Below, in pieces: positions 17,857-26,736 of a DNA stretch of 64,000 nt. The stretch lies in NCBI RefSeq assembly GCF_042431545.1, contig NZ_JBHLYX010000001.1, one strand, 5' to 3'. The translations under genes were made by a program, and so were the position numbers. The notes under the pieces were generated by a model. It was not told the origin of the DNA. It was given only the letters and a program-made list of their open reading frames with translations, and ran no database searches. Origin of the DNA: Pseudoalteromonas xiamenensis. Lineage in GTDB: Bacteria > Pseudomonadota > Gammaproteobacteria > Enterobacterales > Alteromonadaceae. Within the stretch, counting starts at the first letter, position 1; the number at the start of each line of letters is the position of its first letter.

Positions 17857-19161
17857 ATGTCGGATCTTCTTGCTATAGCAGCACTTATCATGCTGAGCGC
17901 GCTGTTCGCGATGTCGGAAATCGCCATTGCAGCTTCACGCAAAATCAAACTCAAAGTTTTGAAAGATGAGGGCGTGCCAGGTGCACACGCTGTACTTGCA
18001 CTACAAGAGAATCCCGGCGCATTTTTTGCGATGGTTCAAATCGCGTTGAATGCCATCGCTATTCTAGGGGGGATTTTGGGTGAGCAGGCACTTACTGATA
18101 AAATTACCCATGCGATTACAGAGCGATATGATGGACCTTGGGCTGAAGAAGTGGGCTTTGTCATTTCGTTTTTCATCATTACTTCGACGTTTATTCTTTT
18201 TGCCGATTTGCTGCCTAAACGTATCGCGATGATAGTGCCAGAAGCCGTTGCGCTGAAAGTTGTGCATCTGATGAATATGATTACCTTTGCCTTTTCACCT
18301 TTAGTGGCGTGTTTTAACGGCTTAACCAATTTCTTTATTCGTTTACTTGGGTTGCCAGCGGAAAGACAAGATTCTGTAACCGCGGAAGAAATTGTAGCCA
18401 TGGTTGATGCGGGTGCTGAAAGCGGCTCTTTGCAAGCACAAGAATATCAGTTGATTGGTAACGTATTTGAGTTGGAAGGGCGTACCTTGCCAACGATAAT
18501 GACGACACGAGAAGTGATTGTTTATTTTGATATTAATGACGATTCAGAAACGATTACAACGAAAATTATGGAAAATCCACATAACCATTTCCTCGTTTGT
18601 GATGGTGGTTTAGATAAGTTAGTAGGGTATGTCGAGTCCAAGCAAATTCTGAAACAGTTATTGTCTGGCAATAAAGTGCAGCTCAATCAAACCATCTTGG
18701 AAAAAGAGCTTTTTTATTTACCAGATACGTTAACTTTAACGGAAGCGCTGAACGCCTTTAGAAAGGCAGCGATTCAGTTTGCTGTGGTGATCAACGAATA
18801 TGCGTTGGTGGTCGGCATTATTACCGTCAAAGACATTATGACTAGCTTTATGGGTGACTTAGCCCCGCACACTTGGGAAGAACAAATTGTCGCGCGCGAT
18901 GCGAATAGTTGGCTCGTGGATGGGAGTACCCCAATCGTTGATTTATGTCGTACGTTGGGTTGGGAAGATGCACCGGATCCAGGTAACTATGAAACGGTTG
19001 CCGGTTTTCTTATTTTCCGTCTCAAACGCATTCCAAAACGGACCGATTTCATTATTTGCAATGGTTTTAAGTTTGAAGCAATCGATATGGAAGGGATGCG
19101 AGTAGAACAGCTGCTGGTGACACGAACTGATCTTGACGATCTAAATGGAAATATTCCTTAA
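17857..19161 (+). CDS. CorC/HlyC-type membrane protein with DUF21 and CBS domains (YtfL-like)
   Basis: 434 aa. An N-terminal CNNM/DUF21 transmembrane domain (about 1-190, with the ALFAMSEIAI and ADLLPKRIA motifs) is followed by two CBS domains (about 205-330) and a C-terminal CorC/HlyC transporter-associated domain (about 345-430). E. coli YtfL (PaeA) has been linked to polyamine export; the speA-speB genes 1.2 kb downstream make that link attractive but unproven. The ATG at 17857 fits the AAGG SD better than a GTG six bases earlier. Confidence 0.82.
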   Translation: MSDLLAIAALIMLSALFAMSEIAIAASRKIKLKVLKDEGVPGAHAVLALQENPGAFFAMVQIALNAIAILGGILGEQALTDKITHAITERYDGPWAEEVGFVISFFIITSTFILFADLLPKRIAMIVPEAVALKVVHLMNMITFAFSPLVACFNGLTNFFIRLLGLPAERQDSVTAEEIVAMVDAGAESGSLQAQEYQLIGNVFELEGRTLPTIMTTREVIVYFDINDDSETITTKIMENPHNHFLVCDGGLDKLVGYVESKQILKQLLSGNKVQLNQTILEKELFYLPDTLTLTEALNAFRKAAIQFAVVINEYALVVGIITVKDIMTSFMGDLAPHTWEEQIVARDANSWLVDGSTPIVDLCRTLGWEDAPDPGNYETVAGFLIFRLKRIPKRTDFIICNGFKFEAIDMEGMRVEQLLVTRTDLDDLNGNIP

Positions 19162-19178
19162 CTTAACTATTGAAAAAA

Positions 19179-19194
19179 TATGATCTAGATCATA
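19179..19194. promoter_or_regulatory. FNR/CRP-like palindromic operator
   Basis: A perfect 16-bp palindrome TATGATCTAGATCATA contains TGAT-N4-ATCA, the core of the FNR consensus TTGAT-N4-ATCAA with the outermost base changed on each side. A second short inverted repeat (ATACTC/GAGTAT, 19192-19204) overlaps its end. It lies about 55-70 bp upstream of the small exported-protein gene. Confidence 0.5.
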
Positions 19195-19247
19195 CTCTGA
19201 GTATAGAGCGACCAAAAAGCTCTATTTTGTCGAAGTTTGGAGTGTCA

Positions 19248-19535
19248 ATGCAGTTAGTGCGCTGGTTTGTTACAAGTTTTGTTGCGATTGTGCTATTAGG
19301 TTTAGCGCAAAGCGAAACTGTGCAAGCAGGCGTTGAGCAGCCTCATTCTGAACTTCACTGTTTTTCTCCGAATCTTGATGATCAAAATGTCGATGACAAT
19401 GGCGATATTATCGCGGTTAGTCACACGTCTGTGGGTATGGTGTTTGTCGACACCCAAATCTCAACGGCATCACACAATTTTGCATCACCAACACTTGCTT
19501 CATTCCACGCTAGGGCGCCACCTTATTCTATTTAA
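19248..19535 (+). CDS. Small exported protein of unknown function
   Basis: 95 aa, not recognised. A signal peptide is visible (QLVRWF, then a hydrophobic stretch ending GLAQSETVQAG). The mature part is short, with one Cys and several His, and ends ARAPPYSI. The ATG at 19248 is chosen because GGAG lies 5 nt upstream; the longer frame from 19170 runs back through the palindromic operator. It is followed after 40 bp by a CBS-domain gene, and the two may share the FNR-like site. Confidence 0.6.
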   Translation: MQLVRWFVTSFVAIVLLGLAQSETVQAGVEQPHSELHCFSPNLDDQNVDDNGDIIAVSHTSVGMVFVDTQISTASHNFASPTLASFHARAPPYSI

Positions 19536-19575
19536 TCAAAAAAAATCTGATTAATTAAAATATTATAGGTGAGTT

Positions 19576-20160
19576 ATGTCTGTATACAATGCATTTGCTA
19601 TTCAAAGCGTGGCTGAAATGCCAACAAATTTACAAATTGAACCAACAACCGATTCGTTAGATAACCATGCGATTGACGCCATGCACGCGCTAAATGTCCA
19701 AGCGCCGCATATGTTAGATGTCGAAACGAGTATCGATGAAGCACTTCTAATACTAAAAAGAACCCACAATCGTACTAGCGTGGTCGTTGATAGTTACAAC
19801 AACATGTTAGGTTTGATTTCAAAAGCACGTCTAACAAGTAGCTATGTTTTAAAAGCCGTCGCGAAAACAGGGTTGTCTCGCAAAGATTTGACGGTTGGCG
19901 ATTTGATGATCTCAAAAGCAAACCTTAAATGTGTAACGGATACTTCAATAAAAAGTGCTCGAGTTGTCGATGTGCTGAAAATGCTCGAAAGTGAAGGGCA
20001 CGAACATCTACTTGTTGTTAACGCACAATCAAAAACGGTCATCGGTTATTTCGATTTAATCGACATGGCAAAAATGGTTGGTCGTCCTCTTTCTCAATTT
20101 AAACTCGCGAAGTCGTTTACCGAAATCGTCGATTCGTTATGGCACCATAACGAAATTTAA
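19576..20160 (+). CDS. CBS-domain protein
   Basis: 194 aa. A tandem CBS pair covers about residues 45-180 (VETSIDEALLILKRTHNRTSVVVD, broken here by no gap, and ARVVDVLKMLESEGHEHLLV). There is no membrane segment or enzymatic domain, so it is probably a soluble adenine-nucleotide-sensing module. The partner is unknown. A terminator follows at 20231. Confidence 0.75.
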   Translation: MSVYNAFAIQSVAEMPTNLQIEPTTDSLDNHAIDAMHALNVQAPHMLDVETSIDEALLILKRTHNRTSVVVDSYNNMLGLISKARLTSSYVLKAVAKTGLSRKDLTVGDLMISKANLKCVTDTSIKSARVVDVLKMLESEGHEHLLVVNAQSKTVIGYFDLIDMAKMVGRPLSQFKLAKSFTEIVDSLWHHNEI

Positions 20161-20230
20161 CCTGTTTCATTTCACCTGAGCATTTGTCTCCGATTCACGT
20201 GAATGGATAATCAAAAAGTAATGAAATTTC

Positions 20231-20253
20231 AGGCGCTTAACAGCGCCTTTTTC
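20231..20253 (+). terminator. Terminator after the CBS gene
   Basis: AGGCGCT and AGCGCCT arms with a short loop, followed by TTTTTC. It lies 70 bp beyond the stop and upstream of speA. Confidence 0.85.
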
Positions 20254-20400
20254 GTGCCAGTTTTGAATGCTTTGCTATGATTTATATTTATTGTTACGAT
20301 AAGAAAAACTTGTTGGACTGAACTTGCGCTTTTCCGTCTAATGCGCGAACTTTAATCCGCGTACACTCGCTTTTTAACGACCATAAGATAAGGAACTTTA

Positions 20401-22314
20401 ATGACCAACACCTCCTCTTCTGAGCAAGCGTTAGCTTGTTACAACGTGCGTCACTGGAGCCAAGGCTATTTTGGCATCAATGAGCAGGGAGAGGTTACGG
20501 CTATGCCTAATTTAGCACATCCCGAGCATGCCGTGACTTTGGTGAATATCGCCGAGCAAATTAAATCTCAAGGCTACAGCTTGCCTGCACTTGTACGTTT
20601 TCCTCAAATTTTGGAACAACGTGTAAACAACATTTGTAATGCGTTTAATCAAGCAATTCAAACGTATGAGTATCCAGAAGATTACCTATTGGTTTATCCG
20701 ATTAAAGTAAACCAACAACGTGAAGTAATCGAAGGGATCATTGCAAGCCAATCAGCCGCTGAAAAGAAACAGCTAGGTCTGGAAGCAGGTAGTAAAGCGG
20801 AATTACTGACGGTATTGGCACTGGCAGAAAAAACGTCTGCAGTAATCGTTTGTAATGGTTATAAAGATAAAGAATATATTCGCTTAGCATTGCTAGGTGA
20901 AAAGCTTGGCCACAAAGTTTATATCGTACTTGAAAAACGCTCTGAGCTTGATCTTGTTATGGCAGAAGCGAAAGATCTAAACGTAACACCGCGTTTAGGT
21001 ATTCGTGTTCGTTTAGCATCTCAAGGTAAAGGTAAATGGCAAGCAAGCGGCGGCGAAAAGTCGAAGTTTGGTCTATCTGCGTCTCAAGTACTAAACGTAA
21101 TCGAAAAGCTTAAGACTGCGGACATGCTAGATTCACTGCAACTCGTGCATTTCCACTTAGGTTCGCAAATGGCGAACATTCGTGACGTACGTGTTGGTGT
21201 GGGTGAAGCTGCGCGCTTCTACTGCGAATTGCGTCGTCTTGGTGCAAACCTTAAGTGTTTGGACGTAGGTGGTGGTTTAGCGGTTGATTATGATGGTACA
21301 CGTAGCCAATCTCACAACTCGATGAACTACAGTTTAGCTGAGTATGCGAACAACATCGTTTACACAGTAGGTGACACGTGTCAGCAGTACGACCAACCGA
21401 TGCCTCGTATCATTTCTGAGTCGGGTCGTGCACTTACGGCACATCACGCTGTTTTGGTAACGGACGTAATTGGTACTGAAAGTTATATTCCAGAGTCGGT
21501 AAATGCGCCGCAAGAAGAAGACCCTATTTTGTTATACAACATGTGGGAATCTTGGCTCGCACTTGCAAAACAAAGTGATGATCGTGCATTGATTGAAATT
21601 TATCATGATACGCAAGGCGATTTATCTGAAGCGCATAACTTGTTTGCGATGGGGTTATTGAGCCTTGAACAGCGCGCATGGGCAGAGCAAGTTAACCTAC
21701 GTGTTTGTTATGAATTGCAACAACGAATGGATAACAAGAACCGTTTCCATCGTCCTATTATTGACGAATTAAGTGCGAAATTAGCGGACAAGTTTTTTGT
21801 GAACTTCTCGCTTTTCCAATCGTTACCGGATGCATGGGGTATTGAGCAAGTATTCCCAGTGTTACCGCTAAGTGGTTTAACAGAAGCACCACAACGTCGC
21901 GCGGTATTACTCGATATTACGTGTGACTCTGATGGCACCGTTGAGCACTATGTTGATGGCCAAGGTATTGAAATGACATTGCCTGTGCCTGAGTTCAATG
22001 CGGACAAACCATATTTGATGGGCTTCTTCCTCGTTGGTGCTTACCAAGAAATCCTAGGTGACATGCACAATTTGTTTGGTGATACTCACAGCGTTGAAGC
22101 GCGCATTGAAGACAATGGCGATTTAACATTAGGTGATGTACACGAAGGTGACAGCGTAGCGGATATGATGCGCTATGTTCATCTTGACGTTGAAGAGTTT
22201 AAACAGCGCTATGCAGAACTTGTGAAGAGCAAGCTGCCAGAGCACGAGCAAGCTCAATCACTAGCAGAGCTAGAGATGGGTATTGAAGGCTACACTTATT
22301 TGGAAGACGTATAA
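20401..22314 (+). CDS. speA: Biosynthetic arginine decarboxylase
   Basis: 637 aa, family length. This PLP enzyme converts arginine to agmatine, the first step of the agmatine route to putrescine. The PLP-lysine motif YPIKVNQQREVIEGI, HFHLGSQ, the Gly-rich LDVGGGLAVDYDG, ESGRALTAHHAV and the catalytic-Cys region LDITCDSDGT are all visible. speB follows after 3 bp, so the two enzymes of the pathway are coexpressed. SD AAGGAA precedes the ATG. Confidence 0.98.
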   Translation: MTNTSSSEQALACYNVRHWSQGYFGINEQGEVTAMPNLAHPEHAVTLVNIAEQIKSQGYSLPALVRFPQILEQRVNNICNAFNQAIQTYEYPEDYLLVYPIKVNQQREVIEGIIASQSAAEKKQLGLEAGSKAELLTVLALAEKTSAVIVCNGYKDKEYIRLALLGEKLGHKVYIVLEKRSELDLVMAEAKDLNVTPRLGIRVRLASQGKGKWQASGGEKSKFGLSASQVLNVIEKLKTADMLDSLQLVHFHLGSQMANIRDVRVGVGEAARFYCELRRLGANLKCLDVGGGLAVDYDGTRSQSHNSMNYSLAEYANNIVYTVGDTCQQYDQPMPRIISESGRALTAHHAVLVTDVIGTESYIPESVNAPQEEDPILLYNMWESWLALAKQSDDRALIEIYHDTQGDLSEAHNLFAMGLLSLEQRAWAEQVNLRVCYELQQRMDNKNRFHRPIIDELSAKLADKFFVNFSLFQSLPDAWGIEQVFPVLPLSGLTEAPQRRAVLLDITCDSDGTVEHYVDGQGIEMTLPVPEFNADKPYLMGFFLVGAYQEILGDMHNLFGDTHSVEARIEDNGDLTLGDVHEGDSVADMMRYVHLDVEEFKQRYAELVKSKLPEHEQAQSLAELEMGIEGYTYLEDV

Positions 22315-22317
22315 TCC

Positions 22318-23244
22318 ATGACGCCACTTTTTGATCATCCAGATCATTCATTGTACTCCAACGGTATGACGTTCTTACGTCAACCTATGGTTCGCGATAT
22401 TAACAATATCCAAAGCGATGTTGTTGTGCTTGGTTTACCGTTCGACATGGCGACCTCTGGTCGTCCTGGCGCGCGCCTAGGCCCTGATGCAATTCGTCGC
22501 GCGTCGACAAACCTTGCATGGGAAGACAAAAAGTTTCCTTGGAAATTTAGTCTATTTGATCGTATTACGGTTAATGATGCGGGTGATTTTACTTACCCAT
22601 GTGGTGATGCGGCCTATTTCACTGCGAAGCTAGAAGAAGCTGCGGATAAGCTTTTAGCACAAGGCACAACATTGCTAAGCCTTGGTGGCGACCACTTTGT
22701 TACGTTGCCTTTACTGCGAGCTCACCATAAACACCACGGTAAAATGGCGCTTGTGCATTTTGATGCGCATACGGATACATACAGCAATGGTTCAAGCTAT
22801 GACCATGGCACGATGTTCTATCATGCACCTAAAGAAGGCATCATCAGTCTTGAGCATTCAATCCAGATCGGTATTCGTACAGAGTACAACGAAGAAGATC
22901 ACGGTTTTGAAGTGATCAATGGTATGGAAGGAAATGACCTAACGGGTAGCCAAATTGCAGAACGCATTAAGGCTCGTGTTGGTGATTTGCCAGTTTATCT
23001 TACCTTTGATATTGATTGTTTAGATCCTGCGTTTGCGCCAGGTACAGGGACACCTGTGTGTGGTGGTTTAACGAGCGATAAAATTCTTAAAGTGCTTCGC
23101 GCACTAGAAGGAATTAACATCGTAGGAATGGACGTGGTAGAAGTATCCCCAGCCTACGACCAAAGTGAGTTAACAAGTCTTGCTGCAGCAACGATTGGCC
23201 ATGAACTGCTGCATCTGTGGGCAGTAAAACACAAGCCAGAATAA
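22318..23244 (+). CDS. speB: Agmatinase
   Basis: 308 aa. It hydrolyses agmatine to putrescine and urea. The ureohydrolase manganese-ligand motifs are GGDHFVTLPLLR, HFDAHTDT and FDIDCLDPAFAPGTGTP. Immediately downstream of speA and closed by a strong terminator. Confidence 0.97.
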   Translation: MTPLFDHPDHSLYSNGMTFLRQPMVRDINNIQSDVVVLGLPFDMATSGRPGARLGPDAIRRASTNLAWEDKKFPWKFSLFDRITVNDAGDFTYPCGDAAYFTAKLEEAADKLLAQGTTLLSLGGDHFVTLPLLRAHHKHHGKMALVHFDAHTDTYSNGSSYDHGTMFYHAPKEGIISLEHSIQIGIRTEYNEEDHGFEVINGMEGNDLTGSQIAERIKARVGDLPVYLTFDIDCLDPAFAPGTGTPVCGGLTSDKILKVLRALEGINIVGMDVVEVSPAYDQSELTSLAAATIGHELLHLWAVKHKPE

Positions 23245-23247
23245 TTG

Positions 23248-23274
23248 AAAAGCCGAGCTAAGCTCGGCTTTTTA
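23248..23274 (+). terminator. Terminator after speAB
   Basis: AAAGCCGAGCT and AGCTCGGCTTT form a perfect stem with a minimal loop, followed by a T run. The symmetrical A/T flanks may also serve the convergent minus-strand gene. Confidence 0.92.
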
Positions 23275-23278
23275 CCTA

Positions 23279-23572
23279 TTAAGGGAAAGAGATACCGTAC
23301 TGTCTGCGATACCAAAGGAAGCAGGGGAGTTCAATTACCGCATATACAACTAAAGTAAACCAAAACCAGTTTACCTCAGTAATAAAGAGAGAAAACGTTT
23401 TACCTGACCCGTAGTAAACACTCCCGACCACCGAAAATACCACGATAGATGCGAGCAAATCTTGCAGTGAAATTTTATTAAAATTCGATCCTGCAAAGCG
23501 TGGGTTGACCACACCGTAGCAAAACACCAAAACAATCAATGTCAGTAAAATAATCGCTATTTCGGGCGACAT
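23279..23572 (-). CDS. Small membrane protein of unknown function
   Basis: 97 aa from the ATG at 23572, which has AGGA 6 nt upstream; the frame is open 12 codons further. Three hydrophobic segments are visible (IAIILLTLIVLVFCYG, DLLASIVVFSVVGSVYYG, WFWFTLVVYAVIELPCFLWY). No family recognised. It is convergent with speB and shares its terminator region. Confidence 0.6.
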   Translation of the reverse strand: MSPEIAIILLTLIVLVFCYGVVNPRFAGSNFNKISLQDLLASIVVFSVVGSVYYGSGKTFSLFITEVNWFWFTLVVYAVIELPCFLWYRRQYGISFP

Positions 23573-23666
23573 GGTTTTTCCTATTTGCGGAATTGTTGCT
23601 AAAGACAACGACTATGTTACGGCAAAGATGGTTTAATTCAACTGACTTTCACGAAACGGCAATCAC

Positions 23667-24431
23667 CTAAGACCAGTAACTTTCTAGCACAAAGTCTGAA
23701 TAGGATTCATGCCTCGTGATTGTACAGCACACAATACCACTGTCTTTACTATTTGAACTGAACACCATTGTGCCCTCGGCATTCCAGATTGAATTATGCC
23801 CATTAGCTTGCCAGCCGCCGGTTTTTGAGATGTGATTACACAACAACGTCGGCATTTTGTTACGCTCAGCAATGGCAGAAAGTAATTCAGAGTCAACTGA
23901 AAAGCCTTTTTCTGAAATGAGCGCACTGACAAGATACAAATCAGCTCCCTGTGCTTTCGCTCGTGCCGAATGTTCCGAGGCACAGAAATCCGCGCAAACA
24001 GCCACGGCCATATTAAACCCATTCAGAGTGAATACGTAGTCTTGGTCACCGGATGAGCAATAGTGTTCTTCACCATCATGAAGGTATTGCTTAGAATAGA
24101 ACTCTCGGTTTCCATCGGAGAAGCAGACTACCGCGCCAATCGTCGGTTTACGATGGTCATCTTGCCAAAGAGGTGCACCTATAAGTACATTAATATTGTT
24201 GTTAGTAGCAGCTTCTGATAGCGAATTAAGGTGAGGTGAATCTAATGCAAGTGCTAATGACTCTGCTAAGTCGAGTTCATACCCCGTCAACGAAAGCTCC
24301 GGAAAAACAAGGAGATCACAGCCTAGTTTCGCAGCAGTTTCAATTAGATTGAGATGATTCGAGAGGTTTTCTGAAATGTTCCCTCTAACAACAGGGAGTT
24401 GTGCAAGTCCAATCGTAACGGCTTGTTTCAT
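23667..24431 (-). CDS. Carbon-nitrogen hydrolase (nitrilase superfamily)
   Basis: 254 aa. The nitrilase-fold triad is visible: Glu in VFPELSLTGYEL, Lys in SKQYLHDGEEHY and Cys in AVCADFC. Members hydrolyse amides or nitriles; N-carbamoylputrescine amidase is in this superfamily and the speAB neighbourhood hints at nitrogen metabolism, but the sequence does not identify the substrate. SD AAGGAGAAAG precedes the ATG. The gene stands alone on the minus strand. Confidence 0.85.
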   Translation of the reverse strand: MKQAVTIGLAQLPVVRGNISENLSNHLNLIETAAKLGCDLLVFPELSLTGYELDLAESLALALDSPHLNSLSEAATNNNINVLIGAPLWQDDHRKPTIGAVVCFSDGNREFYSKQYLHDGEEHYCSSGDQDYVFTLNGFNMAVAVCADFCASEHSARAKAQGADLYLVSALISEKGFSVDSELLSAIAERNKMPTLLCNHISKTGGWQANGHNSIWNAEGTMVFSSNSKDSGIVCCTITRHESYSDFVLESYWS

Positions 24432-24496
24432 TCTTTCTCCTTAAATGTGAATTTGCCCAAGACTCTACGATTGAACTCCTCAAATGACAAGCGATC

Positions 24497-25534
24497 TCAG
24501 CGCCGAGATGCTGCTATTCGTTCCAAGGTATCTGGATGAGACGATAGGTAAGAATCCAAAACTGAATGTTCCATAGAATTGTGTTCATCTTTTTTACTTG
24601 CAACAATCGCTTCAAGTGCATCACCCAGAGCACTTTTCGGCATATTTAAGCGCGCGAGATTCTCAAGAGCAAAGGCATCGGCTTCCCATTCCATTTGCTG
24701 TGAAAACTGTTGCTGTGCAACCGTGATGCCTGTACCCACTAGTACTTCGGCAAGACTTTCTAAATCACCAAACAAGGTTGCGGCGGCGATTGCGGTGAGT
24801 GCCGACTGTGACGCCATACGAGCACTATGTAGCTGTTCAACATGTCCAATCTCATGAAGCAATACGGCAACGAGCGCATTTTTATTCTCTTTAAGCCTTC
24901 TCACCAGCTTATCAGTCACCACAACATCGCCATTCGGCAACGCTAATGCATTTGCACCCAGTATTTCAGAATCGTAAAAATACAACGCATATGAGCGATT
25001 GATGCCTAAAGCTTGATGTTGATACTGAAGACGCTTTACTGTGGATGTCCATAGGGCGGTAATGTCATCTTTCTCGTCCGCACTCAATGTTGATTCATCA
25101 AGCATGGTACGCTTTAACATGGCGTGCGACTGTATGCCCATTTGCTCAATGATGGGGTCGGGCATATGTTTGGCAGTATACAGCGCTAATGAGGGTAAAA
25201 GATAAGCAATAATCAGCCACAAAAGCAGAGGCACGCCAACCAGCGATGCAATAATCCACCGCTTGTTTTGTTCGAGCCGTTCGAGCGCATTTTGTGTTGT
25301 TTGTGTAGGCCAGCGAAATGCGTGGTCCTCTGGCTCGAATTTATCGCCGCTCGGCAGCACAACATTTGCAGGAACCCCTGGTAGTGGATCATCAAATACG
25401 ACGACCTCTAGTGGATAATGATCCGTCTCAACGTCATCAACGTTAAGAATGAGCGTCTTACCTTGCAGAGTTGCAACAGCGCGTCGCGGTTGCCCGCCAC
25501 GCACTGAATATAGTCGTCCAAATATCGGAGTCAT
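24497..25534 (-). CDS. M48-family membrane metallopeptidase
   Basis: 345 aa. A transmembrane segment lies near residues 92-115 (WIIASLVGVPLLLWLIIAYLL region). The zinc motif HEIGH in LLHEIGHVEQLHSARM and a downstream Glu ligand in EWEADAFALENLARL mark an HtpX/Ste24-type (M48) peptidase. The ATG at 25534 is chosen, 4 nt after the upstream stop; an alternative ATG at 25561 would overlap the DUF898 gene by 23 bp. It forms a two-gene operon with the DUF898 protein. Confidence 0.85.
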   Translation of the reverse strand: MTPIFGRLYSVRGGQPRRAVATLQGKTLILNVDDVETDHYPLEVVVFDDPLPGVPANVVLPSGDKFEPEDHAFRWPTQTTQNALERLEQNKRWIIASLVGVPLLLWLIIAYLLPSLALYTAKHMPDPIIEQMGIQSHAMLKRTMLDESTLSADEKDDITALWTSTVKRLQYQHQALGINRSYALYFYDSEILGANALALPNGDVVVTDKLVRRLKENKNALVAVLLHEIGHVEQLHSARMASQSALTAIAAATLFGDLESLAEVLVGTGITVAQQQFSQQMEWEADAFALENLARLNMPKSALGDALEAIVASKKDEHNSMEHSVLDSYLSSHPDTLERIAASRR

Positions 25535-25538
25535 AAAT

Positions 25539-26582
25539 TTATCCGATCGATAAGTCGACATCTAAGAAATTAGATGCTTCTTCACCAAAGGCACTTTGCT
25601 CTTCAACCATGGTGTTTACAACTTGGTCGATATCGCTTGTAAAGGTGACGCCTGTTGCTTGTGCAAGGAATTCGGCTTTACGCACTTTCGCCCATGGAAA
25701 CGCTAAACCAAAGGAAAATACAATGGCAAATGCGTTTACAACGAGTAGCTTAGCGTACGCAAATTCGTCAACGTTTGAATGCAATTCCGCGACCTGACCA
25801 ATATTGGCATGATTGAAAATGTGGTTACGAATACGTCCTTGGTAAAGCGCAGCGATAAAGGAAACAAATACTAAGTTTAGCGCAACAAAGCCTACCGGTA
25901 TTAATACAGCCGTAGACGCTAAAGCTAAAGACATTAAAAAGCCTATAAGCATCAGAACCAACACCATGCCAAGACCAGCAATCACACAAATTAACACGGT
26001 TTTATAGTATTCCTTTGTAGACAGCTCAACCTGCGCAGCTTGATTCCCATAACTAATGTTATTGTGGATATACATGTCGATACGTTTTATTACGTAAGGA
26101 AGCATTAAGTGGAGCGTGAATACACTCAAAAATGGGAAAACAATAAAATTAGTGAACGCCCCGCCATAAGTCCCTTTAAATGAAAAACGGACATTGCGAT
26201 AACTCGTCATTCGAAGATTAAATCGCAAACTTTGATTTACCAACCAAGGTGTTGCAATCATGATAACGAGCGCGATTAGCGCAGCCACAAGTGGTAAATA
26301 AACGCTACAGACCATGTAAATTGCAAAAAGCACGAACGCGATCGCACGACCTTTCAAGATTTGAATCGGCTTACCGTGATACTCAAATCGGTGATTCGCG
26401 ATTGAGGTATTGCCATAGAAGTAACGACGGTTACGCACGGTTGCCCACGCGGAATAAATCCCGAGAGTGATTATCGTTAGAAAGATATTCACTATCCAAA
26501 TATTGAAATAGGTTTTTGAATCGCCCGTGAACTTGGCACCAACAAGTGTTGATTCCGGTTGAGAGTGAGTAGTTGAATCCAT
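25539..26582 (-). CDS. DUF898 (YjgN-family) inner-membrane protein
   Basis: 347 aa, multi-spanning. The DUF898 pattern is evident: FTGDSKTYFNIWIVNIFLTI, YSAWATVRNRRYFYGNT, FRFEYHGKPIQ-like block, and a second half repeating these features (GLAFPWAKVRKAEFLAQAT). E. coli YjgN is the reference member; its function is unknown. It is followed 4 nt later by the M48 peptidase, which suggests the peptidase acts with or on it. Confidence 0.85.
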   Translation of the reverse strand: MDSTTHSQPESTLVGAKFTGDSKTYFNIWIVNIFLTIITLGIYSAWATVRNRRYFYGNTSIANHRFEYHGKPIQILKGRAIAFVLFAIYMVCSVYLPLVAALIALVIMIATPWLVNQSLRFNLRMTSYRNVRFSFKGTYGGAFTNFIVFPFLSVFTLHLMLPYVIKRIDMYIHNNISYGNQAAQVELSTKEYYKTVLICVIAGLGMVLVLMLIGFLMSLALASTAVLIPVGFVALNLVFVSFIAALYQGRIRNHIFNHANIGQVAELHSNVDEFAYAKLLVVNAFAIVFSFGLAFPWAKVRKAEFLAQATGVTFTSDIDQVVNTMVEEQSAFGEEASNFLDVDLSIG

Positions 26583-26736
26583 TTTATAAAATTCCCTATG
26601 CTATAGGCGCATAAATTTACCGAATTGGGGACAATTTTGCAATAATGGCATCGGTAAAAAGCGTTACTTTTCAGGTTCTGTTTCGCATATTAAGTGGTTG
26701 ACGTTATACTTGTGCGGTTAAACGGAGAAGTAATTA

